Source: Bacteroidota bacterium (lineage in GTDB: Bacteria; Bacteroidota; Bacteroidia; Chitinophagales; Chitinophagaceae). Taken from it: DNA of 64,000 nt. Below are positions 34,950 to 46,141 of the stretch, piece after piece (position 1 is the stretch's first letter; each line of letters begins with the position of its first letter). The translations under genes and the position numbers were made by a program. The DNA lies in contig JAHEFI010000001.1 in assembly GCA_024640255.1 (NCBI GenBank), positions 372,001-436,000 on the forward strand, read 5' to 3'. The notes under the pieces are model-generated. The model saw nothing but the letters and a program-made list of their open reading frames with translations. It did no database searches and was not told where the DNA came from.

Positions 34950-36029
34950 ATGAAATACTTTATTACTTTTTGTTCTTTAGTATTCATGGCTTGTAATTTT
35001 TCCCAAACTTCTCCCACTCAACAAGATTGGACTTTTTCCAATTTTGTAAAACAAGATTCAGTTAATCCTATTTTATTTCCTGATACGAATTATCGTTTTA
35101 ATTGTCCTGTATCCAATAAGCAAGTACTGTGGCAATCTAAAAATGTCCTAAATCCAACCGCCTTTATCAAAGAGGGTAAAGTGTATTTATTGTATCGTGC
35201 ACAGGATAGTGCAATGACGTCAAGACTAGGATTAGCAATAAGTGAGGATGGGGTTCATTTTACCAAACAAGCCAATCCTATATTTTATCCAGCAAATGAT
35301 AGTTTACAAAAATATGAATGGCATGGTGGTGTAGAAGATCCAAGAATGGTCTCCACAGAAGATGGGGGTTATTTTCTTACTTATACTTCTTATGATGGTA
35401 AAACTGCAAGACTATGTTTTGCAACTTCAAAAGATTTAATGAAATGGGAAAAACATGGCCCATTACTAAAGAATGAAAAATATATTAACGCCTGGTCAAA
35501 GTCTGGAGCATTGGTAGTGGAACAAAAAGCAGATCAGATGGTAGCTAAAAAAATCAATGGTAAGTATTGGATGTATTTTGGAGATACGCAATTATTTATG
35601 GCTTATTCTGAAGACTTAATTCATTGGGAAGCATTAGAGAATAAAGAATCACAAAAACTAGTACCCGTTTTACATCCTAGAGCTGGATACTTTGATAGTA
35701 GACTGGTAGAGCCAGGTCCTTTTGCCTTGTACACAAAAAAAGGAATTGTACTTATTTATAATAGTAGCAATGCGGCTAATAATAATGATCCTGATTTGCC
35801 TATCTATACTTATGCTGCTGGGCAAGCTTTATTTGATACTATCCAGCCATTTAAATTAGTAGACAGAACGGAACATTATTTTATTCACCCTGATAAGCCT
35901 TATGAAAAATCAGGCGAGGTAAACGAAGTATGTTTCGTAGAAGGATTGGTATACTTCAAGAATAAATGGTTCTTGTATTACGGCACTGCAGATTCAAAAA
36001 TTGCAGTGGCTATTGCTAATCCTCGCTAA
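34950..36029 (+). CDS. GH130-like glycoside hydrolase/phosphorylase, lipoprotein
   Basis: 359 residues. A lipoprotein signal ('SLVFMAC') is followed by a five-bladed beta-propeller. The 'WHGGVEDPRMV' motif, repeated 'GxxYLLYRA' / 'GKYWMYFGD' blades and 'DSRLVEPGP' are typical of GH130. That family contains beta-mannoside phosphorylases and beta-1,2-mannosidases. A secreted, lipid-anchored member is more likely to be a hydrolase, since phosphorylases work in the cytoplasm. It begins 24 nt after the RND permease but is probably unrelated to efflux. It abuts the convergent hydrolase gene. Confidence 0.75.
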   Translation: MKYFITFCSLVFMACNFSQTSPTQQDWTFSNFVKQDSVNPILFPDTNYRFNCPVSNKQVLWQSKNVLNPTAFIKEGKVYLLYRAQDSAMTSRLGLAISEDGVHFTKQANPIFYPANDSLQKYEWHGGVEDPRMVSTEDGGYFLTYTSYDGKTARLCFATSKDLMKWEKHGPLLKNEKYINAWSKSGALVVEQKADQMVAKKINGKYWMYFGDTQLFMAYSEDLIHWEALENKESQKLVPVLHPRAGYFDSRLVEPGPFALYTKKGIVLIYNSSNAANNNDPDLPIYTYAAGQALFDTIQPFKLVDRTEHYFIHPDKPYEKSGEVNEVCFVEGLVYFKNKWFLYYGTADSKIAVAIANPR

Positions 36030-37010
36030 TTATTTTTTAATTATTTTATTAGCAATAAACTCAACAGTTAATTTTTCAACAGTTGCAACATCCTTGGACA
36101 CTAAGGGAGATGCTAATACATGGTTTCCTGTATTCACTGCCACAGCAGATTTTAATTCAGCTGGAGTAGCAATTTCTTCCATCATTTTTTTAGTAGCTTC
36201 TACATTCACAACATGGTCTTGATTTTCTTTGTCTTTATAATAATATAAAGCCAAAGTAGGTTGATTAACTTTAGAGAAAGTAACTTTATTCATAGTGGCT
36301 TCTAATAAATTTTGAAGAGCTACTGTTGCCTCTAATCTATAATGGGTGTTCCAATATTTTGGATAATCTCGATGTTGGTATTTGATAGTATTATAATTTC
36401 CTTTCATCACCATTCTGCCAATTTGTAATCCCCATGGCTTATTTAATAAAGGTGCCGTAGGATTGTAAATTTGAATATTGGGTGAAAATAAAATTTGACC
36501 TGCAATCTCAGGATATGCTGCTGCTAATTGCAAAGACAAGGTACCTCCCGTAGAAGTACTCATTAGAATTACTTTCTTTCCTAATTTCTTTCCGATGATA
36601 TATGCTTCCTTAGCAGACTCCCAATATTTCTCTGCTGTTAAATTTTGTAAATCATCTGTGGTATCAATACCATGTTCTGCTAATCTTGCTAAATATAAAT
36701 TACAATGAAACTGCTTGGCAATATTTCTATGAACAGGATCTCCTTCCATTTGACTGGCGCTAAATCCATGCAAGTATACAATAGCGTAATCTGTTTGTTG
36801 GTGATTGCTATCTGCCCAAATTATTTTTGCTTCATTATTAGGTTTAATATGGTGCTTTGATTCATTGGCATTTACTAGACTATCTAAGTTGGTGCCATCT
36901 GCAATATCATGTAGGGTATAGTCAAAAACAGGTTTCTCTGGATGTGGTCCTACAAAATAGACTACTGCCATTAATGCTATAATACCTAATAACGCTTTTA
37001 ACCATTTCAT
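36030..37010 (-). CDS. Alpha/beta hydrolase with N-terminal membrane anchor
   Basis: 326 residues. One N-terminal transmembrane or signal segment (about 4-20, 'ALLGIIALMAVVYFVGP') precedes the domain. The oxyanion strand is 'AIVYLHGFSASQMEGDP', and the nucleophile elbow reads 'STSTGG' instead of the canonical GxSxG. The C-terminal His is in 'NTGNHVLASP'. It is probably a carboxylesterase-like enzyme facing the periplasm, of unknown substrate. Its stop codon abuts that of the GH130-like gene. Confidence 0.82.
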   Translation of the reverse strand: MKWLKALLGIIALMAVVYFVGPHPEKPVFDYTLHDIADGTNLDSLVNANESKHHIKPNNEAKIIWADSNHQQTDYAIVYLHGFSASQMEGDPVHRNIAKQFHCNLYLARLAEHGIDTTDDLQNLTAEKYWESAKEAYIIGKKLGKKVILMSTSTGGTLSLQLAAAYPEIAGQILFSPNIQIYNPTAPLLNKPWGLQIGRMVMKGNYNTIKYQHRDYPKYWNTHYRLEATVALQNLLEATMNKVTFSKVNQPTLALYYYKDKENQDHVVNVEATKKMMEEIATPAELKSAVAVNTGNHVLASPLVSKDVATVEKLTVEFIANKIIKK

Positions 37011-37095
37011 ACCTAATAGATTTATATATTAAAGCTAGCGAATTCAAAATGCTTTAAAAATATTTTTTCGTACCTTAAGCTTTCAAAACGATGCT

Positions 37096-38184
37096 ATGAA
37101 CAATCAAAGATTCTTGTCTTTAGATGTATTTAGAGGTATGACCATATGTTTAATGATCATTGTGAACACGCCTGGTGATGGCTCTATGACATTTGCACCT
37201 TTTAATCATGCTGCTTGGCATGGTTTTACACCAACTGATTTGGTTTTTCCTTCTTTTTTATTCGCAGTAGGAAATGCTATGAGTTTTGTTTTACCCAAGT
37301 GGGAGAAATTATCTAATGCAACAGTTTTATTTAAAATATTAAAAAGAACTGCGCTAATATTTTTATTAGGCTATTTAATGTACTGGTTCCCATTTACAGG
37401 ACCCGTTGCTGAAACCCGCATTCTGGGTGTGTTACAGAGAATTGCCTTATGTTATGGATTGGCTTCTTTGATTGCACATTTTATGCATGAGCGAGTAGTA
37501 ATGATTGTCTCTGCTATATTATTATTAGTGTATTGGTATTTAAGTATGCATTTTGGAGTACCTGGTCAGGAACTAACTATGTTGGGTAATGCTGGTATTG
37601 AATTAGATAAACTGGTATTAGGGGAGTCTCATATGTATCATGGAGAAGGAGTGGCTTTTGATCCGGAAGGAATATTAAGCACTTTGCCTGCCATCGTGAA
37701 TGTCTTAATTGGCTTTAGAGTGGGTAAATTTATTCAAGAAAAGGGCAAAACCTATGAAGGTTTGATGTTATTGATGATGTGGGGTGCCGGCTTTATATTT
37801 TTAGGTTTTATGTGGAATTATCAATTTCCTATCAATAAAAAGCTTTGGACCAGCTCTTTTGTGATGTTAACCGTTGGCCTGGACATGGTTATTTTAGGCA
37901 CCATTATTTACAGAATTGAGATGCACCGACAATTGCAATTTTCGAGCTTTTTTGAGGTTTTTGGCAAGAATCCGCTCGTTATTTACCTATTTTCAGAGAT
38001 TTTAGCCACTATTTTATACATTACCAAAGTGGGGGATCAGTCTACTTTTAAGTGGATATTCAATAATGGCTTCTCTTATTTTGCCCCTTATTGGGCTTCC
38101 CTGGCTTTCGCCTTATCCTTTATGTTGGTTTGCTGGCTATTGGGTTATATATTAGATAAATATAAAATATATATTAGAGTGTAA
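37096..38184 (+). CDS. DUF5009 / HGSNAT-like membrane acyltransferase
   Basis: 362 residues with about ten hydrophobic helices. The N-terminal signature 'RFLSLDVFRGMTICLMI' and the loop 'AAWHGFTPTDLVFPSFLF' are those of the heparan-alpha-glucosaminide N-acetyltransferase-like (YeiB/DUF5009) family, with the His thought to carry the acetyl group across the membrane. It likely acetylates amino sugars from outside. The nearby GH130-like gene hints at glycan handling, but no operon links them. Confidence 0.85.
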   Translation: MNNQRFLSLDVFRGMTICLMIIVNTPGDGSMTFAPFNHAAWHGFTPTDLVFPSFLFAVGNAMSFVLPKWEKLSNATVLFKILKRTALIFLLGYLMYWFPFTGPVAETRILGVLQRIALCYGLASLIAHFMHERVVMIVSAILLLVYWYLSMHFGVPGQELTMLGNAGIELDKLVLGESHMYHGEGVAFDPEGILSTLPAIVNVLIGFRVGKFIQEKGKTYEGLMLLMMWGAGFIFLGFMWNYQFPINKKLWTSSFVMLTVGLDMVILGTIIYRIEMHRQLQFSSFFEVFGKNPLVIYLFSEILATILYITKVGDQSTFKWIFNNGFSYFAPYWASLAFALSFMLVCWLLGYILDKYKIYIRV

Positions 38185-38235
38185 ATCTTAATAATCCTTT
38201 TATCTGTTTTGTTTTTTTTAGGAGTATAAACGGCG

Positions 38236-38243
38236 TACCTTTG
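38236..38243 (+). promoter_or_regulatory. -7 element of typA
   Basis: TACCTTTG, an exact consensus match 17 nt before the typA ATG. A T-rich stretch with TTTG (38208-38211) is a distant -33 candidate. Confidence 0.5.
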
Positions 38244-38260
38244 CAGCCTCAAAACAGTAC

Positions 38261-40063
38261 ATGGAAATAAGAAACATCGCGATTATTGCGCACGTTGACC
38301 ACGGTAAGACAACATTGGTTGACAAAATTTTACACGCCACTAAGGTATTCAGAGATAACCAGGAGACTGGTGAATTGATCATGGATAGCAACGAATTAGA
38401 GCGTGAAAGAGGTATTACTATCTTAAGTAAGAATGCTTCAGTAACTTATAAAGACGTTAAGATTAACGTAATTGACACGCCAGGTCACTCTGACTTTGGA
38501 GGTGAAGTGGAGCGTGTGTTAAAAATGGCAGATGGTGTTTGCTTATTAGTAGATGCTTTTGAAGGACCAATGCCTCAAACTCGTTTCGTATTACAAAAAG
38601 CTTTGCAATTAAATTTAAAGCCAATTGTAATCATCAATAAAGTAGATAAAGAAAACTGTCGTCCTGACGAAGTGCATGATGCAGTATTTGAATTATTTTT
38701 CAATTTAGATGCAACAGAGGATCAATTAAACTTCCCTACTTTTTATGGTAGTGGTAAGAATGGTTGGTTCAATGATAGCTTAACTCCATGTGAAGACATC
38801 ACTCCATTAATGGATGGTATCTTGAAATATGTTCCAGGTCCAGATGTGAAAGAAGGTCCTACACAAATGCAAATTACTTCTTTAGACTATTCTACTTTCT
38901 TAGGTAGAATTGCGATTGGTAAAGTAGAAAGAGGTGTGATCAAAGAAGGTCAAAACGTTGTATTAGTGCAAGCAGATGGTAGCATCAAGAAAAACAAAGT
39001 AAAAGAATTATACGTATTTGAGGGAATGGGTAAGCGTAAAGTAACAGAAGTTGTTTCTGGTGACTTATGTGCTGTGGTTGGTTTAGAAGAATTCAATATC
39101 GGTGATACTATTGCTGATCCTGAAACTCCTGAAGCATTACCTATTATCAGTGTAGACGAACCTACGATGAGTATGACTTTCAGTATTAACAACTCTCCTT
39201 TCTTTGGTAAGGAAGGTAAGTTTGTTACTTCAAGACATATCCGTGATCGTTTAATGAAAGAAACAGAAAAGAACTTAGCATTGCGTGTTGAAGAAACAGA
39301 TAGTGCAGATAGTTTCTTGGTATATGGTCGTGGTATTTTACACTTGGGTGTATTGGTTGAAACAATGCGTCGTGAAGGTTATGAATTAACAGTGGGTAAT
39401 CCTCAAGTATTGGTAAAAGAGATTGATGGTAAAAAACATGAACCATTTGAAATTTTAGTGGTAGATGTTCCAAGTGAATTTAGTGGTAAAGTAATTGACT
39501 TAGTAACTCAAAAGAAGGGTGAAATGTTAATTATGGAATCTAAAGGAACTATGCAACACTTGGAATTTGATATTCCTTCTAGAGGTTTGATTGGTTTACG
39601 TTCTCAAATGTTAACTCAAACTGCTGGTGAAGCAGTAATGGCGCATAGATTCAATGAATACAAGCCTTGGAAAGGACCAATTCCTGGAAGAAACAATGGT
39701 GTATTGGTAGCTAAGTTTGCCGGTACAACAACTGCTTACTCCATTGATAAATTACAAGATAGAGGTAGATTCTTTATCGAACCAGGTGAAGAAGTATATG
39801 CTGGTCAAGTATTAGCAGAACATATTAAGCCAGGTGATTTGAATATTAACGCTGTGGAGATGAAAAAATTAACTAACCACCGTGCGAGTGGTAGTGATGA
39901 TAGCGTTCGTATCACACCAAAATTACAATTCACTTTAGAAGAGTGTATGGAATATATTCAGTTTGATGAGTGTATTGAAGTAACTCCTAAATCTGTTCGT
40001 ATGCGTAAGACCTTGTTAGATGAAAACGATCGAAACAAAGCATCGAAGCAATCAGGCCAGTAA
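38261..40063 (+). CDS. typA: Translational GTPase TypA/BipA
   Basis: 600 residues. G motifs are 'AHVDHGKTTL', the switch-I region 'ERERGITI', 'DTPGH' and 'NKVD'. EF-G-like domains II, III and V follow, and the BipA-specific C-terminal domain contains 'PGRNNGVLVA'. It is a ribosome-associated GTPase needed for ribosome assembly and stress growth. Length is typical. It converges with obg, with two hairpins between them. Confidence 0.97.
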   Translation: MEIRNIAIIAHVDHGKTTLVDKILHATKVFRDNQETGELIMDSNELERERGITILSKNASVTYKDVKINVIDTPGHSDFGGEVERVLKMADGVCLLVDAFEGPMPQTRFVLQKALQLNLKPIVIINKVDKENCRPDEVHDAVFELFFNLDATEDQLNFPTFYGSGKNGWFNDSLTPCEDITPLMDGILKYVPGPDVKEGPTQMQITSLDYSTFLGRIAIGKVERGVIKEGQNVVLVQADGSIKKNKVKELYVFEGMGKRKVTEVVSGDLCAVVGLEEFNIGDTIADPETPEALPIISVDEPTMSMTFSINNSPFFGKEGKFVTSRHIRDRLMKETEKNLALRVEETDSADSFLVYGRGILHLGVLVETMRREGYELTVGNPQVLVKEIDGKKHEPFEILVVDVPSEFSGKVIDLVTQKKGEMLIMESKGTMQHLEFDIPSRGLIGLRSQMLTQTAGEAVMAHRFNEYKPWKGPIPGRNNGVLVAKFAGTTTAYSIDKLQDRGRFFIEPGEEVYAGQVLAEHIKPGDLNINAVEMKKLTNHRASGSDDSVRITPKLQFTLEECMEYIQFDECIEVTPKSVRMRKTLLDENDRNKASKQSGQ

Positions 40064-40071
40064 AAAACTGA

Positions 40072-40099
40072 CAACAAAAATGATTCATCATTTTTGTTG
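40072..40099. terminator. Hairpin after typA
   Basis: Thirteen-bp perfect inverted repeat CAACAAAAATGAT / ATCATTTTTGTTG with a 2-nt centre, 8 nt after the typA stop. No T tract follows on the plus strand; on the minus strand it is followed by TTTTTT. It is the probable end of typA or a second stop for obg. Confidence 0.5.
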
Positions 40100-40132
40100 A
40101 TGGGGAAATTTAAAAAAATCAAAAAGATAAGA

Positions 40133-40171
40133 ATTCAAAAATTAGTTATTTTCTTTAACTAATTTTTGAAT
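40133..40171. terminator. Inverted repeat abutting the obg stop codon
   Basis: Sixteen-bp perfect arms ATTCAAAAATTAGTTA / TAACTAATTTTTGAAT around TTTTCTT. The right arm touches the obg stop. The minus strand continues into a T-rich stretch, consistent with obg termination. Confidence 0.6.
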
Positions 40172-41163
40172 CAATCGTTTAATGCTTTCCAAAGCATGTC
40201 TTTTAACTCCGTCAAATTACTTTGAATAGCAGAAGAGATAAAAATATGCGGAATGTTTTCTGGCAATTCTTTTTCGATTGCTTCTTTTAATTCATCATCC
40301 AATAAATCTGATTTACTAATTGCAATGATAAATTCTTTTTGTAAAAGTTCTGGATTGAATGCAGCTAATTCGCTTTTTAAAATTTCAAATTCTTTTTTAT
40401 GATCATTAGAATCTGCAGGGATTAAAAATAATAATACTGCGTTTCTTTCGATATGTCTTAAGAATCTATGTCCTAATCCTTTTCCTTCTGCTGCACCTTC
40501 AATAATTCCTGGTAAATCTGCAATACAGAAAGATCTATTGTCTCTATACGCTACCATACCCAACTGTGGAGTAAGTGTAGTAAATGCGTAGTTGGCAATT
40601 TTTGGTTTTGCTGCAGTGATGGTAGATAATAAAGTAGATTTTCCGGCATTGGGAAAACCAACCAATCCTACATCTGCTAATACTTTTAATTCAATTTGTT
40701 TCCAACCCTCAGTTCCATCTTCTCCTGGTTGAGCATATTCAGGAACTTGTTGAGTAGCAGTGGCAAAATTACTATTACCTAATCCGCCTCTTCCGCCTTT
40801 AAGCCAAACTATTTCTTGTCCATCATGTAATATCTCAGCTTCTACAATACCTGTTTCTTCATCTTTAGCAATTGTTCCTAATGGCACTTCAATAATTATA
40901 TCTTTTCCGTCTTTGCCGGTGCAATTATTTTTACTTCCATTCTCTCCATTATCTGCAATTACATTTTTATAATAACGCAAATGCAATAAAGTCCACAATT
41001 GAGCATTACCTCTTAGAATGATATGACCACCACGGCCACCATCACCTCCATCGGGTCCACCCTTTGCAGTTAATTTATTTCTTAGGAAATGTCTACATCC
41101 AGCACCGCCATGCCCACTATGTGCAAATATGCGGATGTAATCAATAAAATTCTTTTCAGACAC
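40171..41163 (-). CDS. obg: GTPase Obg/CgtA
   Basis: 330 residues. The glycine-rich Obg fold (about 1-158, '[14 protein letters not shown]', '[12 protein letters not shown]') is followed by a G domain with '[12 protein letters not shown]', '[12 protein letters not shown]' and 'SKSD'. It acts in 50S assembly and (p)ppGpp-linked stress signalling. There is no OCT extension, as usual outside Bacilli. An exact -7 element lies 18 nt before the ATG. Confidence 0.96.
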   Translation of the reverse strand: MSEKNFIDYIRIFAHSGHGGAGCRHFLRNKLTAKGGPDGGDGGRGGHIILRGNAQLWTLLHLRYYKNVIADNGENGSKNNCTGKDGKDIIIEVPLGTIAKDEETGIVEAEILHDGQEIVWLKGGRGGLGNSNFATATQQVPEYAQPGEDGTEGWKQIELKVLADVGLVGFPNAGKSTLLSTITAAKPKIANYAFTTLTPQLGMVAYRDNRSFCIADLPGIIEGAAEGKGLGHRFLRHIERNAVLLFLIPADSNDHKKEFEILKSELAAFNPELLQKEFIIAISKSDLLDDELKEAIEKELPENIPHIFISSAIQSNLTELKDMLWKALND

Positions 41164-41181
41164 TATTTATATATTAATGCA

Positions 41182-41189
41182 CAAAGTTA
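41182..41189 (-). promoter_or_regulatory. -7 element of obg
   Basis: TAACTTTG on the minus strand, an exact TAnnTTTG match. It lies in the 37-bp gap between the tetR-type gene and obg, so obg can be transcribed on its own. Confidence 0.5.
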
Positions 41190-41200
41190 GTGCAAAAGGC

Positions 41201-41797
41201 TTACTTAGTTGCCTTTAATCCGTCAATCAAAATAGTCACCATGTTTTGCTCTAACTCTTCGGCGCTAATTTTTTTGGTAGATCTGTGCCAGCTTTCAATG
41301 CCACTTACTGCATGTAAGAATATTAATACAACAGTTGGAGCATCAATTGCTTTGATTTCTTTATTACGGATACCTTCTTCAATGATCGCTGCTAAACGCT
41401 TACGATATACTCTTCTTTGATTTTGGTAATTAGATAAATAAGGATCAGATAAATGTTTCCATTCTGTATCATTTACATATACTTCTTCGTAATGATTAAT
41501 CATCTCGTCGATATGAAAGCGAAGAATTTTCTCCATTTTCTGAAGTGAGCTAATATTTTCAGATTCTATTTCGTCTAATTTTACCATAAAACGGTTAGCT
41601 ACATTAAATACTAATTCATGTAATAACTCGCTTTTTGATTTAATATGATTGTATAAACTAGCTGCTTCTACACCCACTGCTTCTGCTAAATCACGCATAC
41701 TAGCTGCTTTATATCCCTTTTCTCTAAATAAGGTGGCTGCTTTACTAACTATAACATCTTTCCTAGATATGTTCTTTTCGGTCTTAATTCTAGCCAT
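41201..41797 (-). CDS. TetR-family transcriptional regulator
   Basis: 198 residues. The N-terminal TetR helix-turn-helix (about 12-60, 'KAATLFREKGYKAASMRDLA' and 'AASLYNHIKSKSELL') is followed by an all-helical ligand-binding and dimerisation domain. The ligand is unknown. It lies upstream of obg on the same strand and is divergent from the PfkB-type kinase, which is a possible target. Confidence 0.9.
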   Translation of the reverse strand: MARIKTEKNISRKDVIVSKAATLFREKGYKAASMRDLAEAVGVEAASLYNHIKSKSELLHELVFNVANRFMVKLDEIESENISSLQKMEKILRFHIDEMINHYEEVYVNDTEWKHLSDPYLSNYQNQRRVYRKRLAAIIEEGIRNKEIKAIDAPTVVLIFLHAVSGIESWHRSTKKISAEELEQNMVTILIDGLKATK

Positions 41798-41827
41798 AAA
41801 ACTAATTTTTCGGGTTATTTGTTAGTA

Positions 41828-41835
41828 CAAAATTA
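41828..41835 (-). promoter_or_regulatory. -7 element of the tetR-type gene
   Basis: TAATTTTG on the minus strand, an exact match 30 nt before the ATG, in the divergent gap with the PfkB gene. Confidence 0.45.
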
Positions 41836-41920
41836 TAGAATTAAACCCATGAAATGGACAATTTTTTTAAATAAATTGCCATTTTTGTTAGTTTCTGATT
41901 ATCAAGCAGTTAAAAATTCG

Positions 41921-41928
41921 TAGTTTCG
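41921..41928 (+). promoter_or_regulatory. -7 element of the pfkB-asd transcript
   Basis: TAGTTTCG, a TTCG variant of TAnnTTTG, 22 nt before the kinase ATG. The same TTCG variant precedes holB. Confidence 0.35.
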
Positions 41929-41950
41929 CAGCTGAAAAAAAACAATAAAC

Positions 41951-42871
41951 ATGTCTTTAGTAGTTGTTGGATCAATGGCATTTGATGCTATAGAAACTCC
42001 CTTCGGGAAAAGTGATAAAATTATTGGCGGTGCAGCAACTTATATTGCTTGGTGTGCGTCCAATTTTACCCCTGTAAAACAAATCTCTGTAGTGGGTGGT
42101 GATTTCCCACAATCAGAATTAGACGCATTGACTAATAGAGGAGTGACTTTAGAAGGTGTTCAAATTAAAAAAGAGGAGAAAACATTTTTCTGGAGCGGTA
42201 AGTATCATTTAGATATGAATACACGTGATACATTAGATACACAGTTAAATGTATTGGAAAATTTCCAACCAGTTGTTCCAGATAGTTACCAAGACTGTGA
42301 AATTTTAATGTTAGGAAATTTAGTTCCTGGTGTTCAAAGCAGTGTGATTAAGCAAATGAAAAATCGTCCAAAACTAATCGTAATGGATACGATGAATTTC
42401 TGGATGGAAATTATGATGGACGATTTAAAACATACAATAAGTTTAGTAGATGTTTTATTAGTAAATGATAGTGAGGCGCGTCAATTAAGTGGTGAGTATA
42501 GTTTAGTGAAAGCGGCTAAGAAGATTATGACTATGGGCCCTAAATATTTAATTATTAAGAAAGGGGAACATGGTGCATTGTTATTCCATAAAGATGAAGT
42601 GTTCTTTGCCCCAGCATTACCATTGGAAGAAGTATTTGATCCAACTGGTGCTGGTGATACTTTCGCTGGTGGCTTTGTCGCTCACTTAGCAAGAACAAAA
42701 GATATTTCTTTTGAAAACATGAAGTCTGCTATTATTTTAGGAAGTGCAATGGCAAGTTTCTGTGTAGAGAAATTTGGAACACAAAGATTAACTGAAATTA
42801 ATGTGAATGATATTAAAGAGCGTGTTCAATCTTTTGTTCAATTAGTAAATTTTGATATTGAATTAGTTTAA
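41951..42871 (+). CDS. PfkB-family carbohydrate/nucleoside kinase
   Basis: 306-residue ribokinase-fold kinase. The N-terminal substrate region includes 'IIGGAATYIAWCAS', and PfkB signature 2 is 'DPTGAGDTFAGGF', carrying the catalytic Asp and the anion hole. It phosphorylates a sugar or nucleoside that cannot be specified; similar Bacteroidota proteins are often simply called sugar kinases. asd follows by 26 nt, so the two are likely co-transcribed. Confidence 0.9.
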   Translation: MSLVVVGSMAFDAIETPFGKSDKIIGGAATYIAWCASNFTPVKQISVVGGDFPQSELDALTNRGVTLEGVQIKKEEKTFFWSGKYHLDMNTRDTLDTQLNVLENFQPVVPDSYQDCEILMLGNLVPGVQSSVIKQMKNRPKLIVMDTMNFWMEIMMDDLKHTISLVDVLLVNDSEARQLSGEYSLVKAAKKIMTMGPKYLIIKKGEHGALLFHKDEVFFAPALPLEEVFDPTGAGDTFAGGFVAHLARTKDISFENMKSAIILGSAMASFCVEKFGTQRLTEINVNDIKERVQSFVQLVNFDIELV

Positions 42872-42897
42872 TTTTTTAAAGAATAATAATAAATACA

Positions 42898-43896
42898 ATG
42901 CGTGTTGCAGTAGTTGGTGCCACAGGGCTAGTAGGCACAAAAATGTTACAAGTACTAGCTGAAAGAAATTTTCCAGTAACTGAATTAATTCCAGTAGCAT
43001 CTGCTAGATCTGCTGGTAAGGAAGTAATGTTTAAAGGAAAAGCTTATAAAGTAGTTGGTATGGAAGAAGGTATTGCTGCCAAACCTGCTGTTGCAATTTT
43101 TTCAGCGGGTGGTGGTACTTCAACTGAGTGGGCGCCTAAGTTTGCCGCTGCAGGCATTCGTGTAATTGATAATTCTTCTGCTTGGAGAATGGATCCTACA
43201 AAAAAATTAGTAGTTCCTGAAGTAAATGCTTCTGTTTTAACTGCAGAAGATATGATTATTGCTAATCCAAACTGTTCTACAATTCAAATGGTAGTGGCTT
43301 TACAACCATTGCATGCTAAATATAAAATTAAAAGAGTAGTAGTGAGCACTTATCAAAGTGTAACTGGTACTGGTAAGAAAGCAGTAGATCAATTAATGGA
43401 AGAGCGTGCAGGTAAAAAATTAGCTGCAGAAGATATGGCCTATAAATACCAGATTGATTTAAACGCTATTCCTCAGATTGATGTATTCTTAGAAAACGGA
43501 TATACTAAAGAAGAAATGAAAATGGTAAAAGAGACTTGCAAAATTATGCAAGACGATTCTATCAAAGTAACTGCTACCACAGTTAGAATTCCAGTAATGG
43601 GTGGACATAGTGAGAGTGTGAATGTGGAATTTGAAAACGAATTTGATTTGAAAGAAGTAATTGCAGAATTAGCTGCTGCTCCAGGAGTTGTGGTTCAACA
43701 AGATGACGCAGCGCAATTTTATCCAATGCCATTATGGGCGCATGAAAAAGACGAAGTGTTTGTAGGTCGTTTGAGAAGAGACGAAACACAAGTGAAGACT
43801 TTAAACATGTGGATTGTAAGCGACAATTTACGCAAGGGTGCTGCAACCAACGCAGTTCAAATTGCCGAATATTTGGCCGCTAAGAATATTATTTAG
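42898..43896 (+). CDS. asd: Aspartate-semialdehyde dehydrogenase
   Basis: 332 residues. The NADP-binding loop is 'VVGATGLVGTKML', the active-site Cys lies in 'IANPNCSTIQM' and the catalytic His in 'RIPVMGGHSESV'. It reduces aspartyl phosphate to the semialdehyde, the branch point to lysine/diaminopimelate, threonine and methionine. Length is typical. It is second in the transcript with the PfkB kinase. Confidence 0.96.
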   Translation: MRVAVVGATGLVGTKMLQVLAERNFPVTELIPVASARSAGKEVMFKGKAYKVVGMEEGIAAKPAVAIFSAGGGTSTEWAPKFAAAGIRVIDNSSAWRMDPTKKLVVPEVNASVLTAEDMIIANPNCSTIQMVVALQPLHAKYKIKRVVVSTYQSVTGTGKKAVDQLMEERAGKKLAAEDMAYKYQIDLNAIPQIDVFLENGYTKEEMKMVKETCKIMQDDSIKVTATTVRIPVMGGHSESVNVEFENEFDLKEVIAELAAAPGVVVQQDDAAQFYPMPLWAHEKDEVFVGRLRRDETQVKTLNMWIVSDNLRKGAATNAVQIAEYLAAKNII

Positions 43897-43906
43897 TAAA
43901 AATAAA

Positions 43907-43935
43907 TCGAGGACCTCGTTTATGGGGGTCCTCGA
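43907..43935. terminator. Terminator hairpin between asd and ligA
   Basis: Nine-bp stem TCGAGGACC / GGTCCTCGA with an 11-nt loop. It is flanked on the left by ATTTATTTTTAC when read on the minus strand, so it probably ends ligA; plus-strand use for asd is less certain. Confidence 0.6.
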
Positions 43936-43953
43936 AAAAATCATTAGATAAAA

Positions 43954-46070
<2,117 letters not shown>

Positions 46071-46141
46071 CTAAAATACAAATTGTTTTATTCTTTTATT
46101 TCGTATTTTGGCAACTAGAACGATTATTTTCTTGATTGCTT

